A DNA stretch of 64,000 nt from Sympetrum striolatum (lineage: Eukaryota; Arthropoda; Insecta; Odonata; Libellulidae): NCBI GenBank assembly GCA_947579665.1, contig OX388343.1:87834254-87898253 (forward strand). Direction: 5' to 3'. Numbering within the stretch: the stretch's first letter is position 1; the number at the start of each line of letters is the position of its first letter. The notes below the pieces were generated by a model. The model was given only the letters and a program-made list of their open reading frames with translations, was not told the origin of the DNA and searched no databases. Below, one piece after another: positions 36,223-47,408 of this stretch. Both the position numbers and the translations under genes were made by a program.

Positions 36223-38372
36223 CAGTGGCGCAGCGAGGGGGGGGGGGTTTAGGGGTTCAAACCCCCCCAAGACTCAAGTCCTATAACTAGCTCTGTACTT
36301 TTTTCTGCTGAAGAATACAAAACCCCAATAATCACGCAAGAATACAGATACACTGCTAGTCTTGTGTTTGGTTGATAAAAGTCAGCGTCAGCGAAAGCTT
36401 CGCATACCCGTAAATATGGCTCCGATGTCAGCTAAGGTGATGTTTTCGTTAGCAGAGTAAACCTAGAGCCGACTTCGATATCAATGGGGCACTATGATAC
36501 GAGTGTTTCGCGCACAATGTTCAACGCGTGCACTTCTTAAGCCTATCCTTTAGTAGATGACTCACTCCATAAGATAAGATTCCGATTAGAAAAATTCGAA
36601 AGTGATGATTTGTTTACCCCTCGAAAAAATACAAGGGAGCATAGGAGAAGTAATTCGAAACTTGAACCCTGAAAACAGAGATTAATATTACGTTTGAGAG
36701 ACAAAAAGATTGATAAAACGCTCAATTAGATCTTCTGCATGTGACTGTTTCAAGTGTTTGAATGTAAAGCTAGGTTCACAGTGAACAGTTCGAAGGTGAG
36801 TTTAGTTTGGATTTCATAAGGTACAGATGGGCATCCGAAAATTCTTGTCAGAGTCGCTAATAGCTCGAGGCCGCTATCAGAAAAAAACGTAAGTTAATGG
36901 CTATGCGTTTTTTTGTGAAATAACAATTATTATATGCATAAATTCAGATTGTCTTATTCTAGGGCTGTTATCAAAGGGCACATCTCAAGATGAGTTAACG
37001 ACAATTGCAAAGTTACTTGTTCCTTTATTAAGCATTCTGTACGATTAAAAGTCTGCACAGTAGACTCTTCGTCACTCGGGATGATAGAAAATATACTGAT
37101 CTTTATTTTATAATTGCCTGTTAATTTGATGTATATTCACGAAAATTATTCAATAACCGAATTTCCGTAGAAATTTGAAAAAGTATTGGAGCAATACAAG
37201 ATACCAGTAAATATGAATTTGTGATGATATGATTAATAATATACCATTTTGGAAGCAAATCAGTCAGCTGAAAGGTATTGTACGCGTAAGTTACGCACAT
37301 ATTTATCGGAACTGTGACTTGATGACTTGAAATAAATTTGATAAACTGTTAAAATTGTCTCTTAAATTCTTCAGCTTCCTTTCCGATGCAGCCAATTTTT
37401 TTTTTCTGGCGATAGAATCCCACGAATCTCATGGCTTATCCTATCAACCACGTGGTCATAGAATGCCCATTCAAAATATCAATTCATGGAAAATTTTTGT
37501 TTTCTTTGAACTCTCAGTGAGTAAGACTGGGTTTGCATCAGCTCTCTGCTGGTTGAACCACCTATTACTTAGTCTAAATAATTGTAATTTTTCACCTAGG
37601 TATGTGACTTTAATTCTGCAAATTCAATTACAATATCAACTATAATCAAGAGTCTATTGTATTTTTTTAATGCAGTCGACATTTTAATGTTCGGTATGTG
37701 ACGCATTCAGTTGAATACTTAGCTAATGCATAAAAAACGAAGTCATGCTTAATTGTAAGCCTACCAAAAAATTTCATCTGATATGAATGATTTTTTGTCT
37801 CTTATAAAAACCTTGTGGAATAAGCTGTGTACGTACTTCATATTTTTATAAATTGATGGTGTTTTCTGGGCAGATGAAATTTCAACTATATCCGAAATCT
37901 GCTGATGATATAGTCAAATAACGAAAGATATTCAAATAAGCTAATCTAATCTAATGAGTGGATGTTACGTTTTACATCGCTTGCCAAATAACCGTAACTA
38001 CTTTTTTCCTCTCCACGCTTTCCAACCTCTTTTAAGAAGTTTAGATCTACAACATTAAAAAACTTCAGCATAGAAAAAATGATTTTTTAATAGATATTGG
38101 ACGTATTCAAACCAGAAATCCAAACAACACTCATGATAAGTTTCCAATTGTTCGCATATGTAAACTACTATCTTGGAAAGTGTAATAAGCTGGCCACATA
38201 AGCGTTTAACTCCTCTAGTTTTCAATTCATTTAGTTTTTGAAAGAATTGATATATATTGTAGTAAGTAGAGGGCATGAATATACTAGCCCCTGTAAGGTA
38301 GGCATTTCTTTTGTTTACCGACTCGGCAGCCTTGGACGCCCCCCACATTGGCAAATCCTGGCTGCGCCACTG
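36223..38372. mobile_element. Non-autonomous hAT transposon, 2150 bp (copy 1)
   Basis: The ends are CAGTGGCGCAGCGAGGGGG at the left and, read backwards, CAGTGGCGCAGCCAGGATTT at the right. The flanks are a perfect 8-bp target duplication CACCCACA (36215-36222 and 38373-38380), which is diagnostic of hAT. A G-run and C-run follow the left end. No transposase is recognised inside. It is a sister of the element at 38771-45040 and preserves the empty site of that element's insertion: TTA at 36537-36539 in CACTTCTTAAGCCTATCC. Confidence 0.92.
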
Positions 38373-39049
38373 CACCCACACTCTATTTTATATTATAGAT
38401 GTCCCATTATTTACTAAGCTAACATGAGAGATGTTAAATTCTCTTCTCCGTAAAAGGGCTACTATACTTAATTCTAATGCTACTCTCCCCGTTGAGCATC
38501 AAGCTAGTTAATTACATAATTACACGTGTTTTTAAAAGAAGGTCAGGAATGTTTGGATAGTCTTTTTATTAATTTTTATCACAAACTGGTTTCGGAAAGG
38601 ATACCCTTCAGACTATAGTGTACACCTGGCAAGGATTATATTCACCAGCATAACAAGTACAGATTTTTTTGTAAGTTACTGTACTTACGAACCTGATGGT
38701 TGAATGAGAAAGGTTAGCGCAGGGGTTTGAGTACTAATATATTTACCGGCCTCTTCTATTCACTCGGAATCAGTGGCGCAGCGAGGGGGGGGGGGGGGTT
38801 TAGGGATTCAAACCCCCCCAAGAGTCAAGTCCTCGCTGAGGGGGGGTTATCACGCAAATCTTACAGATACGCTGCTTGTCACTCGTTTGCTTGATAAATT
38901 CAGAAAGATTCGCGTAACCGTAAATATGGCTCCGATTTCAGTTAAGGTGATGTTTTCGGTAGCAGAGAAGGCCTAGAGCCGACATCGATATCAATGGGAC
39001 GCTATGATACGAGTGTTTCGCACGCAATGTTCAACGCGTGCACTTCTTA

Positions 39050-41544
39050 GGCCCGTTTCACATGGACGCGGACGGTCCGCGCTCCGCCCTACGCGCGCGG
39101 GGCGCGGAGAGCGGTCGCCGCTTTTCACATGGACGCGGACGAAAACCGTCCGCGGCATTCCCCGTGTATATCTCCCGTAAGAAGGATGGCCCATGTTGCC
39201 ATTTACAAATATTTACAAATCGGTAGATAATAAAATCATTTATGGTGTAAATATAAAGGATGAATACATGGTGTAAAAGGTTTTTTCATATTAGTTAAAA
39301 TAACATTAATAAAAAATATTTTCTTACATTTCCGCGTGGAAACGCTATTTTCCGACATTATCTTAATAACGCTGTTATAAACATGGCGTTGCTTTAATTG
39401 ACACCAAATTTACACAGAAAGTATTCCGGAGTTAACTTTCCATAATGGTAAACATTAGTTTACGGTATACCTAATCTGAATACTTTTATAACATAAAAAG
39501 TACAGTTTGATCCTAAAATTTCGAATTATGCATTCCAAAAAGTGATCAGCGGCGAAGTCTCGTACCGCAAGAGATACCCCAGTACATGATGCGTATGAAA
39601 TTTAAAGAAATGTATGAGGTAGTTTTTGGTGAAGGACGGGATACTTTGTCTTATTTCTAAAGGGAGTTATGAATTTTTTAATATGATGGTTTTTCCCGCG
39701 CGCCAGATTTCCGCTGTCTTACCCTTGATTGCGCTGGCTACGATGAGCGTATTGCAGAAGCAAATCACTCCGCAAAGTATAGAATTATTGTGAAAGCACT
39801 GAACATTTACTTTTTAATGTTGAAATACGTTTGCACTAAAATTTGGATATCACGAATACTTATAGAAAATTTAGTAGCACTTACACTAATTTAATCTCTT
39901 ATCCACGAAGAAGCACTGTTTGGCCTCCGATTTCCTTCAAATGTTTCTCATCTTGCTGAGTGTTCCTCAGGACCTGTTATTTTTCTGCTGCCTTTTTGAT
40001 TGTTATTTTTCGACTATTGAATTCATCTAACGCTTTTTTGAAGCTATTTTCATCGTACCTTTGATATGATTTACGACGATTTCGTGCGGTCTGAAGTGAG
40101 AAGAAAAGTGCACCAGTTGTTTTTTCAGAATGTTCCTCCAACTCTGAAAACAATATTAAATACTGTGAACATGGACAATGATTTGCCGAATTTTAAAAGA
40201 ACTACTTTATATCGCTTGCTAACAGACATCGGTTTTGTATATGAATGAAAGGGCAGGTATAGCTTGTTAATTGAGAGAGTTAATGACATCATCCGTTGTA
40301 GCCATGACTTTCTGACGCAACTACAAAAATATAGAAGGGAGCAAAGAACAATTGTTTATACTGACAAGACTTGGGTAAATGTTGGTCAAACCTTGAGTAA
40401 GGCTTGGCGTGATAAACAAATTAAAACGCCACTCGACGCTTTTCTCTCTGGGTTAAGCACTGGATTAAAGGCCCCCACATCTCGAGGAGGTCGTTTTGCC
40501 ATCATACACGCTGGTACGGAAAATTTTCATCGAGGGGGCCTTAAATTTTTTTTGCAAGAAAAATACCATGGACGAACATGACGAAGTTGACGGGGATTGT
40601 TATGAAAACTGGTTCGAAAACTGCCTTCTCGCAAACATTCCTAGGGGCTCAGTAATTGTTTTGGACAATGCATCGTATCATTCCAGGAAATTAGAATATT
40701 TACCGACAGTCAGCTGGAAAAAAGATATTATAAAAGAGTGGCTGGCAAGTAAAAATATAAACTTTGACGCTGACAGTTTAAAAAGAGATTTACTATTTTC
40801 AGTCAATCAAATTCGGAAAGATTTTGAAAAGTTGAATGTAGATGAACCTGCGAAGTCGAAGGGATGCATTGCAATCAGCCTTATCATTGCGAGTTGAACC
40901 CGATTGAAAGAGTTTGGGCGCAGATCAAACATTATGTTGGGATGAAGAATACTTCATTCAAGAAGAAAGATGTGGAGCGGATTATTTCGGAGAGTTTCGG
41001 CAAGATCTCAGCTCAAAATTGGCAAAACCATGTAGAATATGTGATGAAAGTAGAAGAAGAAATATGGCACGCAGACAATTTGCAAGACGACGTAGATGAA
41101 TTAATTATTCGTCTCTCATCGTCGCGGTCAGCAATAGCATCGGAAGATGAGCCACAGCCAAGTACATCAGGTTTCATGGAAGGGTTTGAATCACTTTCAG
41201 ATTCTTGACTGAAAAGGTTAGAAACACATCTCCCTTCAACATATTACTCTATTACAGGATAGATAATCAGTTTTAATTTGATTCCTATTCTGATGTTAAC
41301 CGAGTAAAATACGTCCAGAAAGAGAGAGTGCCAAATTTGCTTCATATTGTTTTTCACTCCAGAATCTAATGGTTTGTCTGATAGTATTGTAATACATTTC
41401 AAACTAAAAAATCAATGAAAGAACTAACTAACTCTAAGAGCTTCCAGATATCCGTATTTTAAACATCTTACGGTAGCCAAATCGAATTCGGCGCGTTAAT
41501 CCGATTGGCAGGGAGAGGAGGGTCGACGAAGCGTACGCTCGGCC
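39050..41544 (+). mobile_element. GC-rich-TIR DDE transposon, copy A
   Basis: It begins GGCCCGTTTCACATGGACGC right after a TTA and ends at CGGCC before another TTA (41545-41547). The first about 130 bp is very CG-rich and repeats CATGGACGCGGACG. The transposase region is at 40066-41208. Its right end lacks the about 240-bp terminal region seen in copy B, leaving only a CGGCC stub. Base composition of the ends (runs of CGCG) contrasts sharply with the AT-rich surroundings. Confidence 0.8.
40066..41208 (+). pseudogene. IS630/Tc1/mariner-type DDE transposase, broken
   Basis: The N-terminal part (from 40066) is a helix-turn-helix-like segment (VHQLFFQNVPPTLKTILN ... LYRLLTDIGFVYE) interrupted by TGA at 40246. 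Copy B has TGT (Cys) at that place, so this stop is a later mutation. The catalytic motifs follow: YTDKTWVN (first Asp, codon at 40363), VLDNASYHSRK (second Asp, 40664) and LNPIERVWAQIKHY (Glu, 40906). The ELNPIE and DNASYH blocks are those of the DDE_3 fold. The second Asp to Glu distance is about 80 residues, far more than the 34-41 of ordinary mariner/Tc1 enzymes. Frameshifts near the T-run at 40547 and near 40870 split the frame, so it cannot be active. The end is a Ser-rich tail (PQPSTSGF). Confidence 0.82.
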
Positions 41545-41547
41545 TTA

Positions 41548-43152
41548 GGCCCGTTTCACATGGACGCGGACGGTCCGCGCTCCGCGCTACGCGCGCGGAT
41601 AAGGTTCCATTGACGTTAATGGAAGCTTACACATGAGTGCGGACAGTCCGCACGCGGAGGAGCCATCCGCGTGGCCCCTACGCCCCGCGGATCGTCCGCG
41701 CGCGTACGGGCCACAGAGACAGGTTTGTGCTTGCACATGAACGCGGACGGCTGACACGGACCAAGCAGATTTGTCAAAGTAGAACAATGTTGCCAAGCGT
41801 ACGCTTCGTCGACCCTCCTCTCCCTGCCAATCGGATTAACGCGCCGAATTCGATTTGGCTACCGTAAGATGTTCAAAATACGAAAAATCAGAAAGTCATG
41901 GCGACAACGGATGATGTCATTAACTCTCTCAATTAACAAGCTATACCTGCCCTTACATTCATATACAAAACCGATGTCTGTTAGCAAGCGATATAAAGTA
42001 GTTCTTTTAAAATTCGGCAAATCATTGTCCATGTTCACAGTATTTAATATTGTTTTCAGAGTTGGAGGAACCTTCTGAAAAAACAACTGGTGCACTTTTC
42101 TTCTCACTTCAGACCGCACGAAATCGTCGTAAATCATATCAAAGGTACGATGAAAATAGCTTTAAAAAAGCGTTAGATGAATTCATTAGTCGAAAAATAA
42201 CAATCAAAAAGGCAGCAGAAAAATAACAGGTCCTGAGGAACTCAGCAAGATGGGAAACATTTGAAGGAAATCGTAGGCCAAACAGTGCTTCTTCGTGGAT
42301 AAGAGATTAAATTAGTGTAAGTGCTGTTAAATTTTCTATAAGTATTCGTGATATCCAAATTTTAATGCAAACGTATTTCAACAGTAAAAAGTAAATGTTC
42401 AGTGCTTTCACAATAATTCTATACTTTGCGGAGTGATTTGCTTCTGCAATACGCTCATCGTAGCCAGCGCAATCAAGGGTAAGACAGCGGAAATCTGGCG
42501 CGCGGGAAAAACCATCATATTAAAAAATTCATAACTCCCTTTAGAAATAAGACAAAGTATCCCGTCCTTCACCAAAAACTACCTCATACATTTCTTTAAA
42601 TTTCATACGCATCATGTATTGGGGTATCTCTTACGGTACGACACTTCGCCGCTGATCGCTTTTTGGAATGCATAATTCGAAATTTTAGGATCAAACTGTA
42701 CTTTTTATGTTATAAAAGTATTCAGATTAGGTATACCGTAAATTAATGTTTACCATTATGGAAAGTTAACTCCGGAATACTTTCTGTGTAAATTTGGTGT
42801 CAATTAAAGCAACGCCATGTTTACAACAGCGTTATTAAGATAATGTCGGAAAATAGCGTTTCCACGCGGAAATGTAAGAAAATATTTTTTATTAATGTTA
42901 TATTAACTAATATGAAAATAACCTTTTACACCATGTATTCATCCTTTATATTTACACCATAAATGATTTTATTATCTACCGATTTGTAAATATTTGTAAA
43001 TGGCAACATGGGCCATCCTTCTTACGGGAGATATACACTGGGAATGCCGCGGACGGTTTTCGTCCGCGTCTATGTGAAAAGCGGCGACCGCTCTCCGCGC
43101 CCCGCGCGCGTAGAGCGGAGCGCGGACAGTCCGCGTCCATGTGAAACGGGTT
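41548..43152 (-). mobile_element. GC-rich-TIR DDE transposon, copy B, internally deleted and inverted
   Basis: Minus-strand copy with both terminal repeats (43152 end and 41548 end; CCCGTTTCACATGGACGCGG at each). TTA lies on both sides (41545-41547 and 43153-43155). From 43152 inward it is homologous to copy A 39050 up to about 40315. Then an internal deletion of about 1.1 kb joins TTTCTGA to the 3' subterminal region, and the full right end follows. This is a typical route from an autonomous element to a MITE. Confidence 0.82.
41880..42137 (-). pseudogene. N-terminal transposase fragment of copy B
   Basis: Encodes the same start as the copy A transposase (VRRKVHQLFFQKVPPTLKT ...), reads through the codon that is a stop in copy A (GFVYECKGRYS), and is cut off by the internal deletion after RHDFL. 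It retains only the DNA-binding region. Such fragments can act as repressors in some transposon families, but nothing here shows expression. Confidence 0.75.
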
Positions 43153-45473
43153 TTAGGCCTATCCTTTAGTCAGATAACTCACGCCATAAGATAAGATTCC
43201 CATGAGAAAAAATTCGAAATTACTGATTTGTTTACTCATCGAAAAAATACAAGGGAACATTCGAGAAATAATTCGAAACTTGCACCCTGAAAACAGAGAT
43301 TAAGATTACGTTTGAGAGACAAACAGATAGATAAAACACTCAGTTAGATCTTTTGCTTGTGACTGTTTCAAGGGTGTGAATGGGCTCGTGAGTAGTGCTT
43401 TTGAGAAATTCTCAACAGTTCGAAGGAGAGTTTAGTTTGGATTTCATACCGATGGACATCCAAAAATTCTTTCACAGTCCGCTAACAGCTCGAGGCCGCT
43501 ATCGGAAAAAACGTAAGTTAATTTCTATGTGTTTTTTTTGTGAAATAATCATTATTAGATGCATAAATTAGGATTTTCTTATTTTAGAGCTGTTATCAGA
43601 GGACACATCTCAAGATGAGTTTAGCGACAAATGCAAAGCTACTTTTTCCTTTATTAAGCATTCTGTACGATTAAAAGTCTGCACAGTAGACTCTTCATTA
43701 CTCAGGATGATAGAAAATGTACTGATCTTTATTTTATGATTGCCTGTTAATTTGATGTATATTTACGAAAATTTTTCACTAACCGAATTTCCGAAGAAAT
43801 TTGAAAAAGTATTGGAGCAATAAAAGATTTAAGTAAAAATTAATTTTCGATGATATTATTAATAATATACCATTTTGGAAGCAAATCAGTCAGCTGAAAG
43901 GTATTGTGCGCGTAAGTTACGCACATATTTATCGGAACTGTGACTTGATGACTTGAATTAAACTTGATAAACTGTTAAAACTGTGACTTAAATTCTTTAG
44001 CTTTTTCGATGCAGCCAATATTTTCTCTGGTGATAGAATCCCACGAACTGCATGACTTATCCTGTTAACCGCTTGGTCATGCAATGCCCATTCAAAATTT
44101 CAATTCATGGAAAATTTTTGTTTTCTTTGAACATTCAGTGCGTAAGACTGGGTTTGCATCAGCTCTTTGCAGGTTAAACCACCTATTACTTAGTCTAAAT
44201 AATTGTAATCTAACGTCTTCATTTTTTTCACCTTGGTATATGACTTCAATACTGCAAGTTCAATTATAATATCAACTATAATCAAGAGTCTACTGTATTT
44301 TTTAATGCAGCCGAATTTTTAATTTTCGGTATGTGACGAATTCAATGAAATACTTAGCTAATACATAAATAACGAAATCAGGCTGAATTGTATGCCTGTC
44401 AGAAAATTTCATCTGATGTAAATGATTTTTTGTTTCTTATACAAACCTTGTGCAATAAGCTGTATATATACTTCATATCATTATTTTTATACATTGATGG
44501 CGTTTTCTTGGCAGGCGATTTTTCAATTAAATTCCAAAATCTGCTGATGATATAGTCGAATAACGAAAGATAATGAAATAAGTATGGGCACATCAATGTG
44601 GAGGATCTAATGAGTGTATGTTACGTTTTATATCGCTTGCCAAATAATCGTAACTAATTTTTTCCTTCCCACGCTTTGCAACCTCTTGGAAGAAAGAACT
44701 CTGGAAGACTCGGAAAGTTTATATCTACATCACTAAAAACTTCAGCGTGGAAAAAACTTAATTTTATAATAGATGCTGGACGTATCCAAACCAGAAATCC
44801 AAACAACACACTTGTTAATTTTCCAATTGTTCGCTTATGTAAACTACTATCTTGCAAAGTGTAATAAGTTGGCCACATAAGCGTTAAACTCCTCTAGTTA
44901 TCAAGGTATTTAGTTTTTGAAAGAATTGACATATGTTGTAGTAAGTAGCGGGCAAGAATATACTAGCCCCTGTAAAGTAGGTATTTTTTCGTTACCTCAG
45001 CCATGGACCCCCCCATTGGTAAATACTGGCTGCGCCACTGCTCGGAATATATGCTCACATGATCTAATTGTTCGTCATATTGAATGTACCTCTTTTAATT
45101 GTGTTAGGTGATCTTTTTTCCTATTATTCTTCATGAAACATTCACTTCCTTTATTGTCTTGCTTTTTTTTATTTTGTCTGATTTGATTTCTGCTGTATAA
45201 AACGTTTCCTATCGTACATACTAAACTTTTGAATGGTGTAATTTCTGCTTCGACGGGTACGTACTTGTGGTTCTAAAGAAATCTTCTATGTATCCAACAA
45301 TTCAATTCACTTCAGCTTACTGGTATCGTTAATCTATGTTTCTTACTGTCACTTAAGTAAAGATTATTATTTATTGCTATTTTGTTTTAGTCCTCAGTTC
45401 TAATTGGATGTCAATCTTTCTTTCTAGACGAATCATCAACTTACACTGGAATTGAGTCAGTCAGGCGGTTCAA

Positions 45474-45599
45474 GTAGTAGTATTGTTAAAAGTGCTTCGA
45501 CAGCTTAGGTCATTTCGCACATTGGCTCCCACCGGGATTCGAACCCGGGACCGCTTTCACCAAAGGCAAACGCACTGTCCACATGACTATCCGGGAGCC
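45474..45599 (-). mobile_element. tRNA-derived SINE with target duplication
   Basis: Flanked by a perfect 13-bp duplication TCAGGCGGTTCAA (45461-45473 and 45600-45612). Read from 45599 on the minus strand, the first 76 bp form a tRNA-like unit. GGCTCCC pairs with GGGAGCC, the T arm CCGGG-TTCGAAT-CCCGG is perfect, and the D and anticodon arms are weak. A unique body of about 35 bp and a short TAC repeat tail follow. The tail plus target duplication mark retroposition. A scan could mistake 45524-45599 for a functional tRNA. Confidence 0.85.
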
Positions 45600-45613
45600 T
45601 CAGGCGGTTCAAA

Positions 45614-46780
45614 CAATGGAAAATTACTATTTGCATCTTGAGGTATCAGGTAATTAAAAATAAACTGCACATGTGGATTTACACATTTTTTCCAAAAAAT
45701 GTGTAAATTAATTAATTAATGTAATTAATTTAACATTTTTTGGACATAAAACTAAAATGATATTTGCTTGATGAAAATAATTTATTTAAGAAAATTAAAA
45801 GTAGTTATGAAATCCTCGGAATAAAATTGATCTATTTCTGTAATGTAACAACAAAAAAATCCTAAATTTTATTTAGTTAATTGGCTAATTCAAATGTAAT
45901 TTTCGGAATAATATCAATGGATGTCAACTATGCATTGAAATGATTCCCTACTAATAAATTCTCATTATGGCGTTCTCATTAGTTATACTTATTGATAATT
46001 GCTATTGTATAATCTTAAAACCTTCCCTTTATGATATGTTTTAAGATTGACTGTAGAAGACATTGGCTATGAGGAAGGAACCTGGTTGCTGCATTACCGC
46101 ATCGCGGGTGCTGAATAAAACACTTCGGCAGGAAAATAAAATCAAACATCCTCAAATTGTTCTGAATCCACCAGGAGTGCATTTTATGCTGTTATTAAAA
46201 AAATACTAAATTTTAATATTTTTTGGTAAAAATCTGTATTTTGTACAATATATGCCATTCTTTAACTTTCAAACCATTTATGTATATGAGCAGGGACGGA
46301 TCCAGGGGGGTGGTCCTGGGGGTCCGGACCCCCCCCACGAAATTTCACTTGTGCCTATTTTTCGAAAATGAAACTCGAATAATGCAAATAAAACACAATT
46401 TAATAAGCAATCACTAGCAAAAAATTCGAGTTTGTCTAACACAATTTTAACGTCACGTCAAGCTTTTCCCCTTCATACAGTTGGGTTATCTTGGAGTTTA
46501 TAGTAGGTTCTTTGCTATATAAGTTTTTTATAGTAAATGTTCGCCACAAAGGAATAAGATATTACGAACAGGAGATATGCATAAATTCACGACCTGAATC
46601 AATTTTATAACTTATCAACTAAATGAGGCGTTAGTAAGGGATTGAATTATGCTGCGTTGCTTCAAGTAAATAAGGAGCATTTATATACGTGATCTAAGTG
46701 ATAGTATTTGAAATCTGTTCTTTTGGGGTGGAATCTGTCGTAACGGTATGCTCTCTGTCGTATTTCTTGTGGTTAACTAT
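45614..46780. other. Intergenic, possible lone transposon end
   Basis: AT-rich DNA. CAGGGACGGATCCAGGGGGG near 46293 looks like the terminus of a hAT-like element, but no matching inverted end is found within the window, so it is not called as an element. Confidence 0.3.
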
Positions 46781-46787
46781 CATCTAA

Positions 46788-47262
46788 AAGCCCCTACACA
46801 CGTTCCAACCAAACCACCCAACTGTCGGGACCAACACCGTCGGCCCCGACGGTTGGAAAGTGTGTAGGCCTGTCGCCCTACAAAAACAATCCAACACGAC
46901 GGTCGGGCGGTTGGTCCTGCGAGACCATCCAACCGCCGACCGCCCAACCCCGATTTCTGCGTATCGTTACCGATAAGACCGAAAACGATACACGCGTGAA
47001 TCGTTATCGGTCTTATCGGCGTTTTCAGCCGACTCCCGATCCCGACCCAGCTCATTTTATCTCTGGTCAAATCAAAAAATCAAATAAAACAAGTGAAATC
47101 AGAGTTCACTCTACGAGGTTTCGATGTCTACTGAGAAAGTTTCTTGAGTTGGTCGGGTCGAGTGATAAGATTGGTTGGGACGTGTGTAGAGCAGGCCCCA
47201 ACAGGGATGGTCGGGAAGTTTGGTTGTGTAGGGTGATCGGGTCGGGACGTGTGTAGGGGCTT
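46788..47262. mobile_element. PIF/Harbinger-like MITE
   Basis: The ends are AAGCCCCTACACACGT at the left and, read backwards, the same at the right. The flanks are the 3-bp target TAA (46785-46787 and 47263-47265), the size and type used by PIF/Harbinger elements. The inside is unusually GC-rich and made of repeated CGGTTGG/CGACCG-type words. Removing the element and one TAA restores ATCTAAGC, identical to the target duplication on the other side of the neighbouring hAT MITE, which confirms the borders exactly. Confidence 0.85.
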
Positions 47263-47267
47263 TAAGC

Positions 47268-47400
47268 CAACGATTCCCAACCGGTGGGTCGCGGAATACG
47301 ATACAGATAAGGATTTCTACTCCACCATGGACCGATGGACCGTGGAGGTATTCCGATAAGGAAAGGTGGGTCGCCAGCTGAAAAAGGTTGGGAACCACTG
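47268..47400. mobile_element. Short hAT MITE
   Basis: 133 bp. It starts CAACGATTCCCAACC, and its other end read backwards starts CAGTGGTTCCCAACC. The right target duplication is ATCTAAGC (47401-47408). The left one is split by the Harbinger-like MITE into ATCTAA (46782-46787) and GC (47266-47267). Both halves together match the right copy in all 8 positions. No coding capacity. Confidence 0.85.
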
Positions 47401-47408
47401 ATCTAAGC

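Larger units (their letters stand above)
38771..45040. mobile_element. Non-autonomous hAT transposon (copy 2) carrying a 4.1-kb nested insertion
   Basis: Same ends as the 36223-38372 element, flanked by a perfect 8-bp target duplication CTCGGAAT (38763-38770 and 45041-45048). Without the nested block 39050-43152 and its duplicated TTA, it is about 2.16 kb and collinear with copy 1. The different target duplications show two separate insertions, not one duplicated segment. An open frame near 44084-44269 has a diverged counterpart in copy 1 (37445-37640) but matches nothing I know. Confidence 0.92.

Noticed and set aside
38773..39226. Gly- and Arg-rich proteins around 38.8-39.2 kb
   Set aside because: These frames cross the G-run of the hAT end and the CG-rich terminal repeat of the nested transposon. 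Their composition reflects repeat DNA.
45524..45599. Functional tRNA gene on the minus strand
   Set aside because: The acceptor and T arms pair, but the D and anticodon arms are weak. The unit is embedded in a longer insertion with a 13-bp target duplication and a repeat tail, so it is a SINE head.
46293..46330. A further hAT element starting CAGGGACGGATCC
   Set aside because: No inverted partner end and no target duplication could be found in the window.
46780..47398. Several 80-96-residue frames between 46780 and 47398
   Set aside because: All lie within the GC-rich Harbinger-like MITE and the adjacent hAT MITE, and both strands are open because of base composition.
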